A stretch of DNA of 64,000 nucleotides from Azophilus sp965220425 (GTDB taxonomy: Bacteria; Pseudomonadota; Gammaproteobacteria; Pseudomonadales; Azotimanducaceae): the NCBI GenBank assembly GCA_965220425.1, contig OZ244830.1, positions 2,728,001 to 2,792,000 on the forward strand. The letters are read 5' to 3'. The translations under genes and the position numbers were made by a program. The notes beneath the pieces are model-generated. The model had not been told where the DNA came from and did no database searches. It saw only the letters and a list, made by a program, of their open reading frames with translations. Of this stretch, positions 1 through 9,068 are shown one piece after another; the stretch's first letter is position 1, and the number at the start of each line of letters is the position of its first letter.

Positions 1-1505
1 CAGCGGTCGGGGTCTTCCAGCGGCCCGGCATCGAGTTGGTGAATGGCGTGGTTGTGCGGCGCCGACTTGACGATGTCCGGGGTGGAATAGGCCTCTTCCG
101 AGATCCGTTCGAGCACGGCGATCCAGTAGTCGATATCCTCCTTCGACCACATCTCCCCTGCTTCCGGCGTAAAGGGCTGCGGCACCACCCACGGCTCGTG
201 GCTGAGCCAGAAGGCATCGATGCCGTAGTCGACCATCCGGTTCTGCACGTCGAGCACGCTGACGCCGGTGTCCTCGAAAAGTTGTTCGAGACTGAACCGG
301 GTCATTTCCATCCGCCAGGACCGATCGTCCGGGTGGGAGCGGCTGATGCCGCGGATCCGCAGCAGCTTCTGCTCCATGTAGTTGTTGGCGAGTACCGAGA
401 GGTCCGCCGCCTCGGCCAGGCCGTCGGCGCCCATGGCGCGCAGCCAGGCATAGGCCTTGATGACCTGGTGCACATTGCCCAGGTATTCCCGCACCCGGCC
501 GATACCGCCGGCGTTGCCCGTCTTGAGATCGAATCCCCCGCCGTCCCGCTCGACGAGAGGGCCGGGCAGGTATTCGGCCAACCCGGCGGTGCAGCCGTAG
601 GCGCCGACCGCGGGCCCGCCGCCGCCCTTGGAGGCGCCGAACGTCTTGTGCAGCATGAACATGCAGGCATCGAAACCCAGTTCGCGCGCCCGCACCCTGG
701 TCATCACGCCGTTGAAGTTGGCGTGATCGTAGAAGCACAGCCCGCCGGCATCGTGCACCACCTTCACCCATTCCTTGATATGCGGGTTGTAGACGCCCAT
801 GTCGTCGGGGTTGCTGACCATCAGGGCCGCGGTGCGCTCGGATACGGCGGCCTTCAGTGCCTCCACGGACGGATAGCCGCCGTCTTCGAGCATCAGCGTT
901 ACCACCTCGAAGCCGGCGGCGGCCGCTGTCGCCGGATTGCAGGGATGGGCCTGAATGCTGGTGATTATCTGGTTGCGCTGCTCGAGTTCCCCACGCGCGG
1001 CGTGATAGGCGCGGGTCACGCAGGCGTGGGTATAGGCGGCATCGGCGCCGCCGGCGGGCTGAAAAACGAACCGGTCCATGCCGGACAGTTCGCGCAGCAG
1101 CTCATCGAGCCGGTAGATCACTTCCAGCGCGCCCTGCAGGGTGGAGACATCCTGATTGGGGTGCAGGTCCGCTACCTGGGGTCGGGAGGCCAGGTCTTCC
1201 GTCAGCCTCGGGTTGTATTTCATGGTGCAGGTGCCGAACAGGCTGATGCCCATCATGCCCAGGGTTTCCTGGGACAGGTGCAGGTAGTGGCGCAGCACGT
1301 CGGGTTCCGACATTTCCGGCAACCGCGGCGGGGCGCGGCGGCGCATGGACGCCGGGATCAGGGCGTCAGCGGCGCCGACGGCCGCTGCCATGTCGTCCCC
1401 GGCGGCCGGAAAGTGACAGCCGCGACGGCCGGCGACGCCCATTTCCATGACGATCGGCTCATCCCAGACCGCCGAGTGAAATCGGCGCAGCTTGTCTTTT
1501 CTCAT
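1..1505 (-). CDS. GcvPB-like P-protein subunit (divergent, cut by left edge)
   Basis: Read on the minus strand from an ATG at 1505; it runs off the left edge, so about 501 residues are visible, already close to full length for this family. It is a fold-type I PLP enzyme related to subunit 2 of the glycine-decarboxylating P-protein, which hands the aminomethyl group to lipoyl-GcvH. Landmarks are GTCTMKYNP near residue 95 and the PLP-lysine segment LHKTFGASKGGGGPA with the lysine near 287. Strings that are almost fixed in true GcvPB are altered: PHGGGGPG is SKGGGGPA, AHGTNPAS is AHPCNPAT, and YYDGANLNAI is FYDHANFNGV. The ATG overlaps the stop of the upstream subunit gene as ATGA, implying translational coupling. 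Homology to P-protein is clear; whether glycine is the substrate is doubtful. No gcvT or gcvH is visible. Confidence 0.85.
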   Translation of the reverse strand, partial: MRKDKLRRFHSAVWDEPIVMEMGVAGRRGCHFPAAGDDMAAAVGAADALIPASMRRRAPPRLPEMSEPDVLRHYLHLSQETLGMMGISLFGTCTMKYNPRLTEDLASRPQVADLHPNQDVSTLQGALEVIYRLDELLRELSGMDRFVFQPAGGADAAYTHACVTRAYHAARGELEQRNQIITSIQAHPCNPATAAAAGFEVVTLMLEDGGYPSVEALKAAVSERTAALMVSNPDDMGVYNPHIKEWVKVVHDAGGLCFYDHANFNGVMTRVRARELGFDACMFMLHKTFGASKGGGGPAVGAYGCTAGLAEYLPGPLVERDGGGFDLKTGNAGGIGRVREYLGNVHQVIKAYAWLRAMGADGLAEAADLSVLANNYMEQKLLRIRGISRSHPDDRSWRMEMTRFSLEQLFEDTGVSVLDVQNRMVDYGIDAFWLSHEPWVVPQPFTPEAGEMWSKEDIDYWIAVLERISEEAYSTPDIVKSAPHNHAIHQLDAGPLEDPDR

Positions 1506-2899
1506 GACGAGCAGATCCTGCCGAGGCGCCCGGCCAGCCGTTCGAGGTCGGCCTGGGCATGCAACTCGGTCACGCAGTACAGGGCGCTCTGCCCGAGATC
1601 CCGAAAGATTCCGCTCAGGTCGAGTCCGCCGAAGATGTCCTCCTCGAGCAGGCGCGCATTAATCTCGGCAACGGTCTTGCCGGTGGCATCGAAGTTGACC
1701 ACGAACTCCTTGAAGAAGCCGCCATTCGGGGAAACGGTCACCCCATCGATGCGGTCCAGCAGCGAGGCGGCGTAGTGGGCGCGCTGCACGATGAGTTCAC
1801 CGAGTTCGCGAAAACCCTCGGGACCCAGTAGCGCCATGTAGGCGGCGCCGGCGATGGCCCACAGGTAGGTCGAATTGCCGGTCCAGTCCTTGCCTTCCTC
1901 CCGGGACCCGTAGGAACTCTGGTGCATGAGGGCCATGCCGAACCCGTATTCGCCCTGGCTCGTCTCGCCGATGCTGATCATCAGGGCGGGATACTCGTAT
2001 GCGTAACGGGGTTCGTCCCGGGAGGCGATGAAACCGCCGAGGCCGCCGCCGCAGTTCATGTGAACGCCCAGCGGTTGAATGGAACCGACAGCAATGTCGG
2101 CCCCGTACAGACCGGGCGGAACGATGACGCCGAGCGATATGGGATCGACGCCGACGATGGTTTCGGCGCCGTTGCGCCTGGCGATGGCGGCGATCTCCGC
2201 GGCCTGTTCCTCGATGCGACCGAGGTACGAAGGGTTTTCGAAGTAGACGGCGGCGTGTTCCGAAGAACATCGACTCTGCAGCCCGTCGATGTCGACCAGC
2301 CCGGTAGCGGGGTCGATGTCGAACTCATCGATGTGGATATGGGAGGCCATTTCCGGCGGCTCGCAGTAGGTGCCGATCACCGAGCGCCGTTCCGGGTCGA
2401 TGAGACGGGGAATCAGGACCCTGTTCCGCCGGGTCATTCGCGCCGCCATCCTGATTGCGTGCCCCGCGGCGCAACCCCAGCTGTAGACCGGCAGCGCCAC
2501 CAGGTCCATGTCCAGCAGTTCGCCGAGCTGGCTGGTGAACTCGAACCAGGACTGGTTCCTGCCGAGGTCCGACGAAGGCGTACCCCAGACCGGGGTAAGG
2601 AACTCGCTGCGGCGAATCACCTCGTCGCACACCGCGGGAACGTGGTGCTGCCAGCAGCCGCCGCCGAGAAAGTTCAGCACCTCTTCGCAGGACGTGTTCC
2701 TGCCGAGAAATCCGAGCATGTGCCGCCGCAGTTCGAGTTCGGACGACAAGGCGGGCGGCAGATTCAGGCGCGCCCGGTAGCGATGCTCCGGCGGGATCTG
2801 TTCGAACAACTCGTCCGCGTTGTCGATGCCCAGGGCATCGAGCAACTGCCGGCGAACGGCGGGCGCCGAATTCGGCATGAAAGGGTGGGGACGTGGCAT
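1502..2899 (-). CDS. GcvPA-like P-protein subunit (divergent)
   Basis: A 465-residue fold-type I protein of the size and layout of P-protein subunit 1. Recognisable segments include FLGGGCWQHHVPAVCDEVIRR near residue 75, the central VPPGLYGADIAVGSIQPLG and the GGGLGGF glycine loop. Motifs expected in genuine GcvPA are replaced: the RQMPGR region reads YAYEYPAL, and the REHIRREKATSNICT region reads SSYGSREEGKDWTGNSTY. The next gene starts inside its stop codon. An internal ATG eight residues in is an alternative start. It faces a kinase-like gene on the plus strand across a 165-base gap, so the two units share a control region. The likely role is a heteromeric P-protein-type decarboxylase with the next gene, on an unknown amino acid. 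Confidence 0.85.
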   Translation of the reverse strand: MPRPHPFMPNSAPAVRRQLLDALGIDNADELFEQIPPEHRYRARLNLPPALSSELELRRHMLGFLGRNTSCEEVLNFLGGGCWQHHVPAVCDEVIRRSEFLTPVWGTPSSDLGRNQSWFEFTSQLGELLDMDLVALPVYSWGCAAGHAIRMAARMTRRNRVLIPRLIDPERRSVIGTYCEPPEMASHIHIDEFDIDPATGLVDIDGLQSRCSSEHAAVYFENPSYLGRIEEQAAEIAAIARRNGAETIVGVDPISLGVIVPPGLYGADIAVGSIQPLGVHMNCGGGLGGFIASRDEPRYAYEYPALMISIGETSQGEYGFGMALMHQSSYGSREEGKDWTGNSTYLWAIAGAAYMALLGPEGFRELGELIVQRAHYAASLLDRIDGVTVSPNGGFFKEFVVNFDATGKTVAEINARLLEEDIFGGLDLSGIFRDLGQSALYCVTELHAQADLERLAGRLGRICSS

Positions 2900-3031
2900 T
2901 CTCTGGTGCGCTTCCTGGGTTGGGCCGGCTCCCGCCCGAGTTCCTGCCGGACCCGGCTTGTTTCGTCCCTGGCGGACAGGTCCGGCCTTCGTCGCACCTG
3001 TCCGAAAGGCCCAGGAAATATATCATTGCGT

Positions 3032-3044
3032 ACAAATGTGCGCA
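3032..3044. promoter_or_regulatory. candidate operator (ACAAATGTGCGCA type)
   Basis: Lies in the gap between the GcvPA-like gene and the divergent kinase gene, about 140 bases upstream of the former. It matches in 8 of 9 positions the word TTGTGCGCA found upstream of three other transcription units here. The function is inferred from recurrence only. Confidence 0.35.
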
Positions 3045-3064
3045 TCTCGAACCACTTTGTCACC

Positions 3065-4204
3065 ATGAGCGGATACCGGCTCGGGCTGATCGTCAATCCG
3101 ATTGCGGGCATGGGTGGCTCGGTCGGCTTGAAAGGCACGGATGGTGAACTGGCGGCGGAAGCCAGATCGCTGGGAGCGGAGCCCGTGTCGGGCAGTCGCG
3201 CGATCGTCGCTCTGTCGCACCTCGGCGGGATCGGGGCAAACCTGGAGGTGCTGACCTGTTCCGGTGCAATGGGAGCGGATGCCGCGCGGCAAGCCGGTTT
3301 GCACACCTCGATCGTGCACCCTGTACAAAAGGGCGCCACGACAGCGGAAGACAGCCGGACCGGCGCCATACGCATCGTGGAACAGCGTCCGGACCTGATG
3401 CTTTTCGCCGGCGGCGACGGGACCGCCCGCGACCTGCTTCCGGCCGTCGGATGCTCGACGCCGCTGCTCGGCGTGCCCTCCGGCGTGAAGATGCATTCGG
3501 CGGTCTTTGCCGCGACGGCCCGAGCAGCCGGCGAGGTAGCCCGAAGCTTCCTGGTCTCCGCGGATCGGGAAAACCTGCTGCGCGATGCGGAAATCATGGA
3601 TCGGGAGCCATCCCCGCAGCCCTCCGGACAATTGTCGCCGCGGCTGTATGGGATGGTGCGCACGCCGTCGCTTTCCTTTTTGGTGCCGGGCGCCAAGTCC
3701 TCCAGCCGCGTATCCGATCGGTCGGCACTCGCGGGCGCCGTGCGGCGGGTTGCCGAAATGCTCGGTGATGGGCGCCTGTCGCTGCTCGGTCCGGGGTCGA
3801 CCATGCAACACGTCAAGCGGGAATGCGGGTTCGAGGGCACCCTGCTCGGAATCGATGCGGTGCGTTACGGCCGCCGCTTCGCGTTGGACCTCAACGAGCG
3901 GCAGATCCTCGACCTGTTGTCTGACGGGCCGGCCAGGATCGTGGTCGGTGTTGTAGGGGGACAGGGCTTTCTCTTCGGAAGGGGCAACCAGCAATTGAGT
4001 TCCCGGGTGATCGGAGAGGTTGGCGCCGATGCCATCGTGGCCATATCGTCCTTCGAAAAGCTGGTGGCCCTGCCGGGCAATTGCCTGCTGGTCGACACGG
4101 GAGACGACCGGTTGGACGAGGCGTTATCGGGTTATCTGAAGGTGTTTGTCAGCGACGTCAGAACCGTGCTCATGCCGGTAAGGAACGCCTGTGCAATCCG
4201 CTGA
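3065..4204 (+). CDS. ATP-NAD kinase family protein (COG3199/AcoX type)
   Basis: A 379-residue protein starting at the ATG at 3065; the same frame stays open further upstream, but that part is antisense to gcvPA. The N-terminus LGLIVNPIAGMGGSVGLKG is the phosphate-loop-like signature of the predicted ATP-NAD kinase/AcoX family, and LMLFAGGDGTARDLL near residue 115 is the GGDGT motif shared by NAD kinases and diacylglycerol kinases. Length fits COG3199 proteins (about 350-380 residues) rather than the roughly 290 of canonical NadK. Substrate and reaction are not settled for this family; a nucleotide or polyol kinase activity is possible. It is divergent from the P-protein-like pair, which suggests co-regulation. 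Confidence 0.85.
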   Translation: MSGYRLGLIVNPIAGMGGSVGLKGTDGELAAEARSLGAEPVSGSRAIVALSHLGGIGANLEVLTCSGAMGADAARQAGLHTSIVHPVQKGATTAEDSRTGAIRIVEQRPDLMLFAGGDGTARDLLPAVGCSTPLLGVPSGVKMHSAVFAATARAAGEVARSFLVSADRENLLRDAEIMDREPSPQPSGQLSPRLYGMVRTPSLSFLVPGAKSSSRVSDRSALAGAVRRVAEMLGDGRLSLLGPGSTMQHVKRECGFEGTLLGIDAVRYGRRFALDLNERQILDLLSDGPARIVVGVVGGQGFLFGRGNQQLSSRVIGEVGADAIVAISSFEKLVALPGNCLLVDTGDDRLDEALSGYLKVFVSDVRTVLMPVRNACAIR

Positions 4205-4494
4205 TGTGCGCGTTGCGCCGCGCCTGGCCCTTGAGTTCCATGCAGTGGCGGCAGAAGCGAATGATTTACAACCGGTCCATCGATTTCCGGGGATGGTGGA
4301 CACTGCTGAATTCATTCGCCCATAATGAGACCACCGAGGCGTGGCCTCGGACCAACGGGAGGACGCTCGGCGGGCTCAAGCTTGACTCATTTGTCGTCCT
4401 TGTTCCCCCGTTCATCAAGTCCAGGCGGTATTCAGGCCAACACCGAGTTGGATTGATTGAAATCCCGGGTTTTGGCCGATAGGGGGGAACGAAT

Positions 4495-7359
4495 TTGAAC
4501 ACCATACTCGAACTGCTTGCCGACCGTGACCGGCCCTCGCCAGGCACCTTGACCCTGGGGCAGAAGGCTCTTGCCTGCTCGATTTGCTTTTTGTTGGCCG
4601 CACCGGCGGCCATGGCCGACAGCGTTTCCGGTTCCGTGACCGATGCCCGCAATACGGTCAGCTTCCAGGGTGCGGTAGTCAGCATCGACGGCCGCGAAGG
4701 GTCAGCAACTACCGATGAACGAGGGCGCTTTCGATTGTCGAACGTCCCCGCGGGCGCCTATACGCTCGTTATTTCCTACGTCGGCGCGAAGAGCACCAGG
4801 ATCGAAATCACCGTGCCGCCGTCGGGTCTGGATCTCGGCGACGTGACGATCGGCGAGGCGGGGTTGTCAGGGGTGGTCGAGGAAGTGATCGTCTACGGTC
4901 AGGCGGCCGCTTTTGCCAGCGCGCTCAACCAGGAGCGCGCAGCCATCAACACGGTGTCCGTTCTCGACACCGACGCCATGGGCCAGTTTCCGGATCAGAA
5001 CGTTGCGGAGGCTTTACGGCGCCTGGGCGGCGTGACCGTCGAAACCGATCAGGGGGAAGGCCGTTACGTCGTGATTCGCGGCATGGACCCCGACCTCAAT
5101 GCAACATCCATCAACGGTGTGCGCGCGACCGCGGCGGAACCGCGCCGCGCATTGCAACTCGATGTCATCCCGTCGGACGTCCTTGACGGTATCGAGGTGG
5201 CCAAGACACTCACGCCCGACATGGACGGCGATGCGATCGGCGGATCCATCAACGTCAAGACCCTCAGCGCTTTCAGCCGCAAAGGCCCCTACGGCAAAGC
5301 GAGAGTGGAGCAATCCCACAACGAGATTCGCGATGCGTGGAGCCCGAAGGTTTCCGTTGCGGGCAGCAATATCTTCGAACTGGACAGTGGCCGGCGACTG
5401 GGCGTTGCGGGGGCCATAAGCTGGCACGACCGGAAACTTCAAGCCGACAACGCCGAAGCGGACGATTGGGACACAGCGGATGACGGCAACGACTTTGTCG
5501 AGGAATTTCAGCCCCGGCTCTACGACGTCGAGCGCGAGCGCATCGGCGGCGTGCTCAACCTGGACCTCGACGTATCCGATTCGACCGCGCTGCACCTGTA
5601 CACGCTGTACAGCAAGTTCACGGACACGGAGTTGCGCAACCGGGTAACGTTCGGTCTCGACGGGCTGGACGACAGCACGCTCACCGCGACCAGGGCGGAC
5701 TACTCGGAGGTGGAGATCGAGCGGGACACCAAGGGCCGCGACATGCGCGGGCAGACCGCCGAGAACCTGTCGATCTCCTTCGGGTCCGACACCCAGCTCG
5801 ATACCTGGCAGATCGAAACGAACGCCGGCTATTCCTATGCACGGGAACGAACGCCCGACCAGGTGAGCGGAACCTGGGTTGCGGAATTCGAGACGGGCGA
5901 CGGCAATATCGCGCCGGGGCAACCCGTGGTGACCATCGACCGAAGCGACCCGCAGATACTGGTGGCTGATTCGGCCTTCTGGAGCGTACTTCAGGATGCC
6001 TCGCTCTACGAACTGGACGAGATCGAGCATCTGAACGAAAGGAACGAGGACACACAGTTTTCGTTCCGGGTGGACGCCACCCGGGATACCGGCTTCGGCA
6101 TCGTGAAGTTCGGCGCCAAGGCCCGCCTGCGGGAGAAGAAGACCAATGAAGAGGTCGGTCTCTGGTCCGGCGACGGAACCTGGTTCCTGTCCGACGCGCT
6201 CCTTCCCGACGGTGGTGCCGCGTACGGCTTGCCGACTTCGGTGGACCCGGTGCCGGACAACGCCGGCGAGCGGGACATTCTGGCGGGAGGCACCGGCCTC
6301 GAGTTCGAAGACATCGACTCGCAGATCGACTCGAATGTGGCCGATTTCACCTTCGACGAGAATGTCTTTGCGGTCTACGGCATGACCCGGTGGGACAACG
6401 GCCCGCTGGCCGTCACCGCGGGCGTGCGTGTCGAGTGGACGCGTCTCGACAGTCGCGGCAGCATCACGGAGCTGATCGAGGAGGGTGATTCCTACAATGG
6501 TGTGACCCTGGACGAAGACACCGTTTTCATTTCGCCTGTGCAGGAGAAGAATTCGTACACGGACTTTCTGCCCAGCGTCAATGCGCGCTACGAGTTCAAC
6601 GAAGACCTGATCGGGCGGGCGTCGGTGCACCGGGCGGTGGTTCGTCCCCGTGTCGAGGATGTGGCGTTCCGGGTCGAGATCGACGGCGACGAAGCCGAGT
6701 TGGGAAATCCATCGCTCGACCCGTTCCGGGCCTGGAACGCGGATGTTTCCCTGTCCTACTATCCCACGGATCTGAGCGTGTTGTCCGCCGGCCTTTTCTG
6801 GAAACAGATCGACGATTTCATTTTCATCCAGACCATCGACGACTACGAGTTCGCGGGCAGGATATTCGATGAAGCCACGATCGCCCAGAACGGCGATCAG
6901 GCGGACGGTATCGGTATCGAACTGAACTATCAGCAGCATTTCGGTTTTCTCGGCGCGCCCTGGGATGCGTTTCTGGTGGGCGTGAACTACACCTATGTCG
7001 ATGCCAGTGCCGCAACCATCGACGGCCGCAAGATCGATCTGCCGAAGCAGTCGCAGAACATCGCGGGTTTTGTGTTGGGCTATGACAAGCACGGTTTCGA
7101 TATCCGGCTGGCGATGAAGTACAGGGATCGTTATATCGACTCCCTGGAGGGTGAAGGCGAAGACCGTTACACCAACGAGCACCTGCAATGGGACCTGACC
7201 CTCAAGTACAGCATCAGCGATAGCTGGCTGGTCTATGCCGAGATAGCCAATCTGGGCGATGAGCCGGAATACTACTACTCCGGCAGGCGCAACCGCGCGC
7301 TGCAATACGATGAGTTCGGAACCACCGCCGCGATCGGCGTTCAATACAACTTCAGATAG
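4495..7359 (+). CDS. TonB-dependent outer-membrane receptor with carboxypeptidase-regulatory-like N-domain
   Basis: A 954-residue receptor. The start is a TTG at 4495 preceded at good spacing by a strong purine-rich ribosome-binding site (AGGGGGGA at 4481-4488). It has a signal peptide ending near AAPAAMADS (residue 41), a CarboxypepD-regulatory-like beta-sandwich (about 44-115), a TonB-box-like VEEVIVYG (near 127), the plug domain (about 150-260, with GRYVVIRGMDPDLNATSING), then a beta-barrel to the C-terminus GVQYNFR. Receptors of this type import ligands too big or scarce for porins. It lies directly upstream of the TRAP/iol genes and in the same locus as a beta-propeller phytase, so phytate or inositol phosphates are the best inferred ligand. 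A palindromic repeat array follows its stop. Confidence 0.93.
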   Translation: MNTILELLADRDRPSPGTLTLGQKALACSICFLLAAPAAMADSVSGSVTDARNTVSFQGAVVSIDGREGSATTDERGRFRLSNVPAGAYTLVISYVGAKSTRIEITVPPSGLDLGDVTIGEAGLSGVVEEVIVYGQAAAFASALNQERAAINTVSVLDTDAMGQFPDQNVAEALRRLGGVTVETDQGEGRYVVIRGMDPDLNATSINGVRATAAEPRRALQLDVIPSDVLDGIEVAKTLTPDMDGDAIGGSINVKTLSAFSRKGPYGKARVEQSHNEIRDAWSPKVSVAGSNIFELDSGRRLGVAGAISWHDRKLQADNAEADDWDTADDGNDFVEEFQPRLYDVERERIGGVLNLDLDVSDSTALHLYTLYSKFTDTELRNRVTFGLDGLDDSTLTATRADYSEVEIERDTKGRDMRGQTAENLSISFGSDTQLDTWQIETNAGYSYARERTPDQVSGTWVAEFETGDGNIAPGQPVVTIDRSDPQILVADSAFWSVLQDASLYELDEIEHLNERNEDTQFSFRVDATRDTGFGIVKFGAKARLREKKTNEEVGLWSGDGTWFLSDALLPDGGAAYGLPTSVDPVPDNAGERDILAGGTGLEFEDIDSQIDSNVADFTFDENVFAVYGMTRWDNGPLAVTAGVRVEWTRLDSRGSITELIEEGDSYNGVTLDEDTVFISPVQEKNSYTDFLPSVNARYEFNEDLIGRASVHRAVVRPRVEDVAFRVEIDGDEAELGNPSLDPFRAWNADVSLSYYPTDLSVLSAGLFWKQIDDFIFIQTIDDYEFAGRIFDEATIAQNGDQADGIGIELNYQQHFGFLGAPWDAFLVGVNYTYVDASAATIDGRKIDLPKQSQNIAGFVLGYDKHGFDIRLAMKYRDRYIDSLEGEGEDRYTNEHLQWDLTLKYSISDSWLVYAEIANLGDEPEYYYSGRRNRALQYDEFGTTAAIGVQYNFR

Positions 7360-7373
7360 TCGTCGCCGTTCCT

Positions 7374-7611
7374 CGGGCTCCGAGTGGGCTTGCCGTGCCG
7401 TGCTCGCCTTCCGGCACCATTAAGGCTCGTGGTAAGCCCATCGTACGGGAAGGCAAGCCCGCCTGGCGTGCCGGAAGGCGGGCACGGCACGGCAAGCCCA
7501 CTCGGAGCCCGATCGCTCGTCCCCATCGGCGGCTCGTGCTTGCAACCATCGCATAAGGAAGGCAAGCCCGCCTGGCATGCCGGAAGGCGGGCACGGCACG
7601 GCAAGCCCACT
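7374..7611. repeat. palindromic repeat array, copy A
   Basis: A 44-base arm at 7374-7417 is matched in inverted orientation at 7468-7511 with a single mismatch, around a 50-base loop. The rightward arm unit (starting GAAGGCAAGCCCGCCTGG) then recurs 109 bases later, at 7449 and 7558. The shared 55-base spacer carries the string GCTTGCAACCATCGCATAAG. The same arrangement reappears downstream of dctP. In every frame it gives spurious Arg/Pro/Gly-rich peptides, so no gene is called. It could fold as a very large hairpin and may end transcription of the receptor gene. Confidence 0.9.
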
Positions 7612-7676
7612 CTCATTCAGGAATCGGGCGTTGTTCACTGCGCGTCAGTGCGCCGGCGCGCCGGGTTGACGCTCTC

Positions 7677-8729
7677 ATGATGTTGCAGGCGGGTGGCTGG
7701 CGCTGGTTTCTCGTCGTGATATTACTACCGGCCATGACACAGGGTTGCGGGGCGCCGGAAGAAGGCTTCCTGTTCCGATACGGTCACTCACAGCCCGCCC
7801 AGGCGCCGCGCAGCCGGTCGATGGTTTTCTTCGAGAGAGAACTCGAAAAGCGCACCAACGGCCGCATCAGGGTCGAGAACTACTTTTCGGCGACGCTCGG
7901 CAGCGAACGCGAAATGATGGACATGGTGGCCACGGGCGTGTTGCAGGGCACGCGTGGCGGCCTCTTTGCCGACGCCAATCCGAAATTCGTCATCTTCATG
8001 GCGCCCTTTCTCGTCAGCGACTGGGATCAGGCGATAAGGCTGGTCAACAGCGAACTGGCACGGCGGATCAACGCGGGCGCGCGAAGCAATGGTTTCCATG
8101 TCCCCGCCACGGGCATCAGCCAGGGCTTCCGCGCGCACACGAACAACGTCCGGCCGATCAGGAAACCCGAGCACCTGGCGGGCTTGAAAATGCGCGTTCC
8201 GCCGCAGGAGATCTACGTGCAGACAGCCCGGGCGCTCGGCGCCAGTCCGCAGGAAATGCCCGTATCCGAGGTCTACAGCGCATTGAAAACCGGCGTTCTG
8301 GACGGCCAGGACAATCCGCCGTCGAACATATGGGACTACAAGTTATTCGAAGTCCAGAAGTTCATGACGATAACGAACTATGCCACCGGGCCCGATCCGT
8401 TTATTGTCGATCTGAACTGGTACGAGCGGCTGCCGGCGGATCTCGGGAAGACGTTCGATCGGGTGGCGGAAGAAACCATTGCGTTCTCGGACGAACTGAA
8501 CCGGGAGTCCGAGCAGAAGTACATCGCCCTCCTGGCGCGCGAATTGGAACTGATCCGTTTGGGGCATGAAGAGCTACAGCCGTTTCGTCAACTGACCGAT
8601 GCCGTCGTCCGCGAATTCATTGACCGCGGCCTGTTCACGGCGGACGAATTGAGCGAAGCGCGGAAAATTGCGACAGGCGAGTTTCGACCCCGGCGAGCCG
8701 CGGCGCCGACGCGCGGGGAACAAAAGTGA
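7677..8729 (+). CDS. dctP: TRAP transporter substrate-binding lipoprotein (DctP family)
   Basis: A 350-residue periplasmic binding protein. The N-terminal hydrophobic stretch ends in a lipobox-like TQGC (Cys near residue 24), so it is probably tethered to a membrane. The DctP core follows, with SREREMMD-like and LAGLKMRVP segments and the family's VYSALKTGVLDGQDNP box near residue 200, which includes the region that contacts a carboxylate ligand in many members. It should bind its substrate and deliver it to the DctQM pair encoded downstream. The gene is unusual in being bracketed by two copies of a large palindromic repeat, which separates it from dctQ by about 340 bases. The ligand is unknown; the inositol context suggests a polyol or sugar acid. 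Confidence 0.93.
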   Translation: MMLQAGGWRWFLVVILLPAMTQGCGAPEEGFLFRYGHSQPAQAPRSRSMVFFERELEKRTNGRIRVENYFSATLGSEREMMDMVATGVLQGTRGGLFADANPKFVIFMAPFLVSDWDQAIRLVNSELARRINAGARSNGFHVPATGISQGFRAHTNNVRPIRKPEHLAGLKMRVPPQEIYVQTARALGASPQEMPVSEVYSALKTGVLDGQDNPPSNIWDYKLFEVQKFMTITNYATGPDPFIVDLNWYERLPADLGKTFDRVAEETIAFSDELNRESEQKYIALLARELELIRLGHEELQPFRQLTDAVVREFIDRGLFTADELSEARKIATGEFRPRRAAAPTRGEQK

Positions 8730-8741
8730 TTCCATGTACGA

Positions 8742-9007
8742 GAGTGGGCTTGCCGTGCCGTGCCCGCCTTCCGGCGCCATTAAGGCTTGTGCTTGCAACC
8801 ATCGCATAAGGAAGGCAAGCCCGCCTGGCGTGCCGGAAGGCGGGCAGGGCACGGCAAGCCCACTCGGAGCCCGATCGATCGTCGCCATCGGCGGCTCGCG
8901 CTTGCAACCATCGCATAAGGAAGGCAAGCTCGCCTGGCGTGCCGGAAGGCGGGCAGGGTACGGCAAGCCCACTCGGAGCCCGGTCGATCATTCCCATCGG
9001 CGCCTCG
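8742..9007. repeat. palindromic repeat array, copy B
   Basis: Same architecture and orientation as copy A: a forward arm beginning GAGTGGGCTTGCCGTGCCG at about 8742, then two rightward arm units starting at 8811 and 8920, again 109 bases apart. The spacer containing GCTTGCAACCATCGCATAAG is nearly identical to that in copy A, and the last unit is followed by a partial spacer up to about 9007. The two copies flank dctP as direct repeats. No credible coding sequence lies inside. Confidence 0.9.
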
Positions 9008-9068
9008 ATATCGTTGGACAAAAGAGCTATAAATCAATGTCTTGTATATTATTCCGTGAAAGCGAACC

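Noticed and set aside
36..1775. Long plus-strand open frame of 579 codons
   Set aside because: It is antisense to the GcvPB-like gene, whose protein has clear PLP-enzyme motifs; the plus-strand product has no recognisable motif.
5014..7344. 776-codon minus-strand open frame
   Set aside because: Shadow of the TonB receptor gene in GC-rich DNA; no signal, domain or ribosome-binding site.
7374..9007. CRISPR array
   Set aside because: Units are 109 bases, only two per array, with conserved rather than variable spacers and no cas genes.
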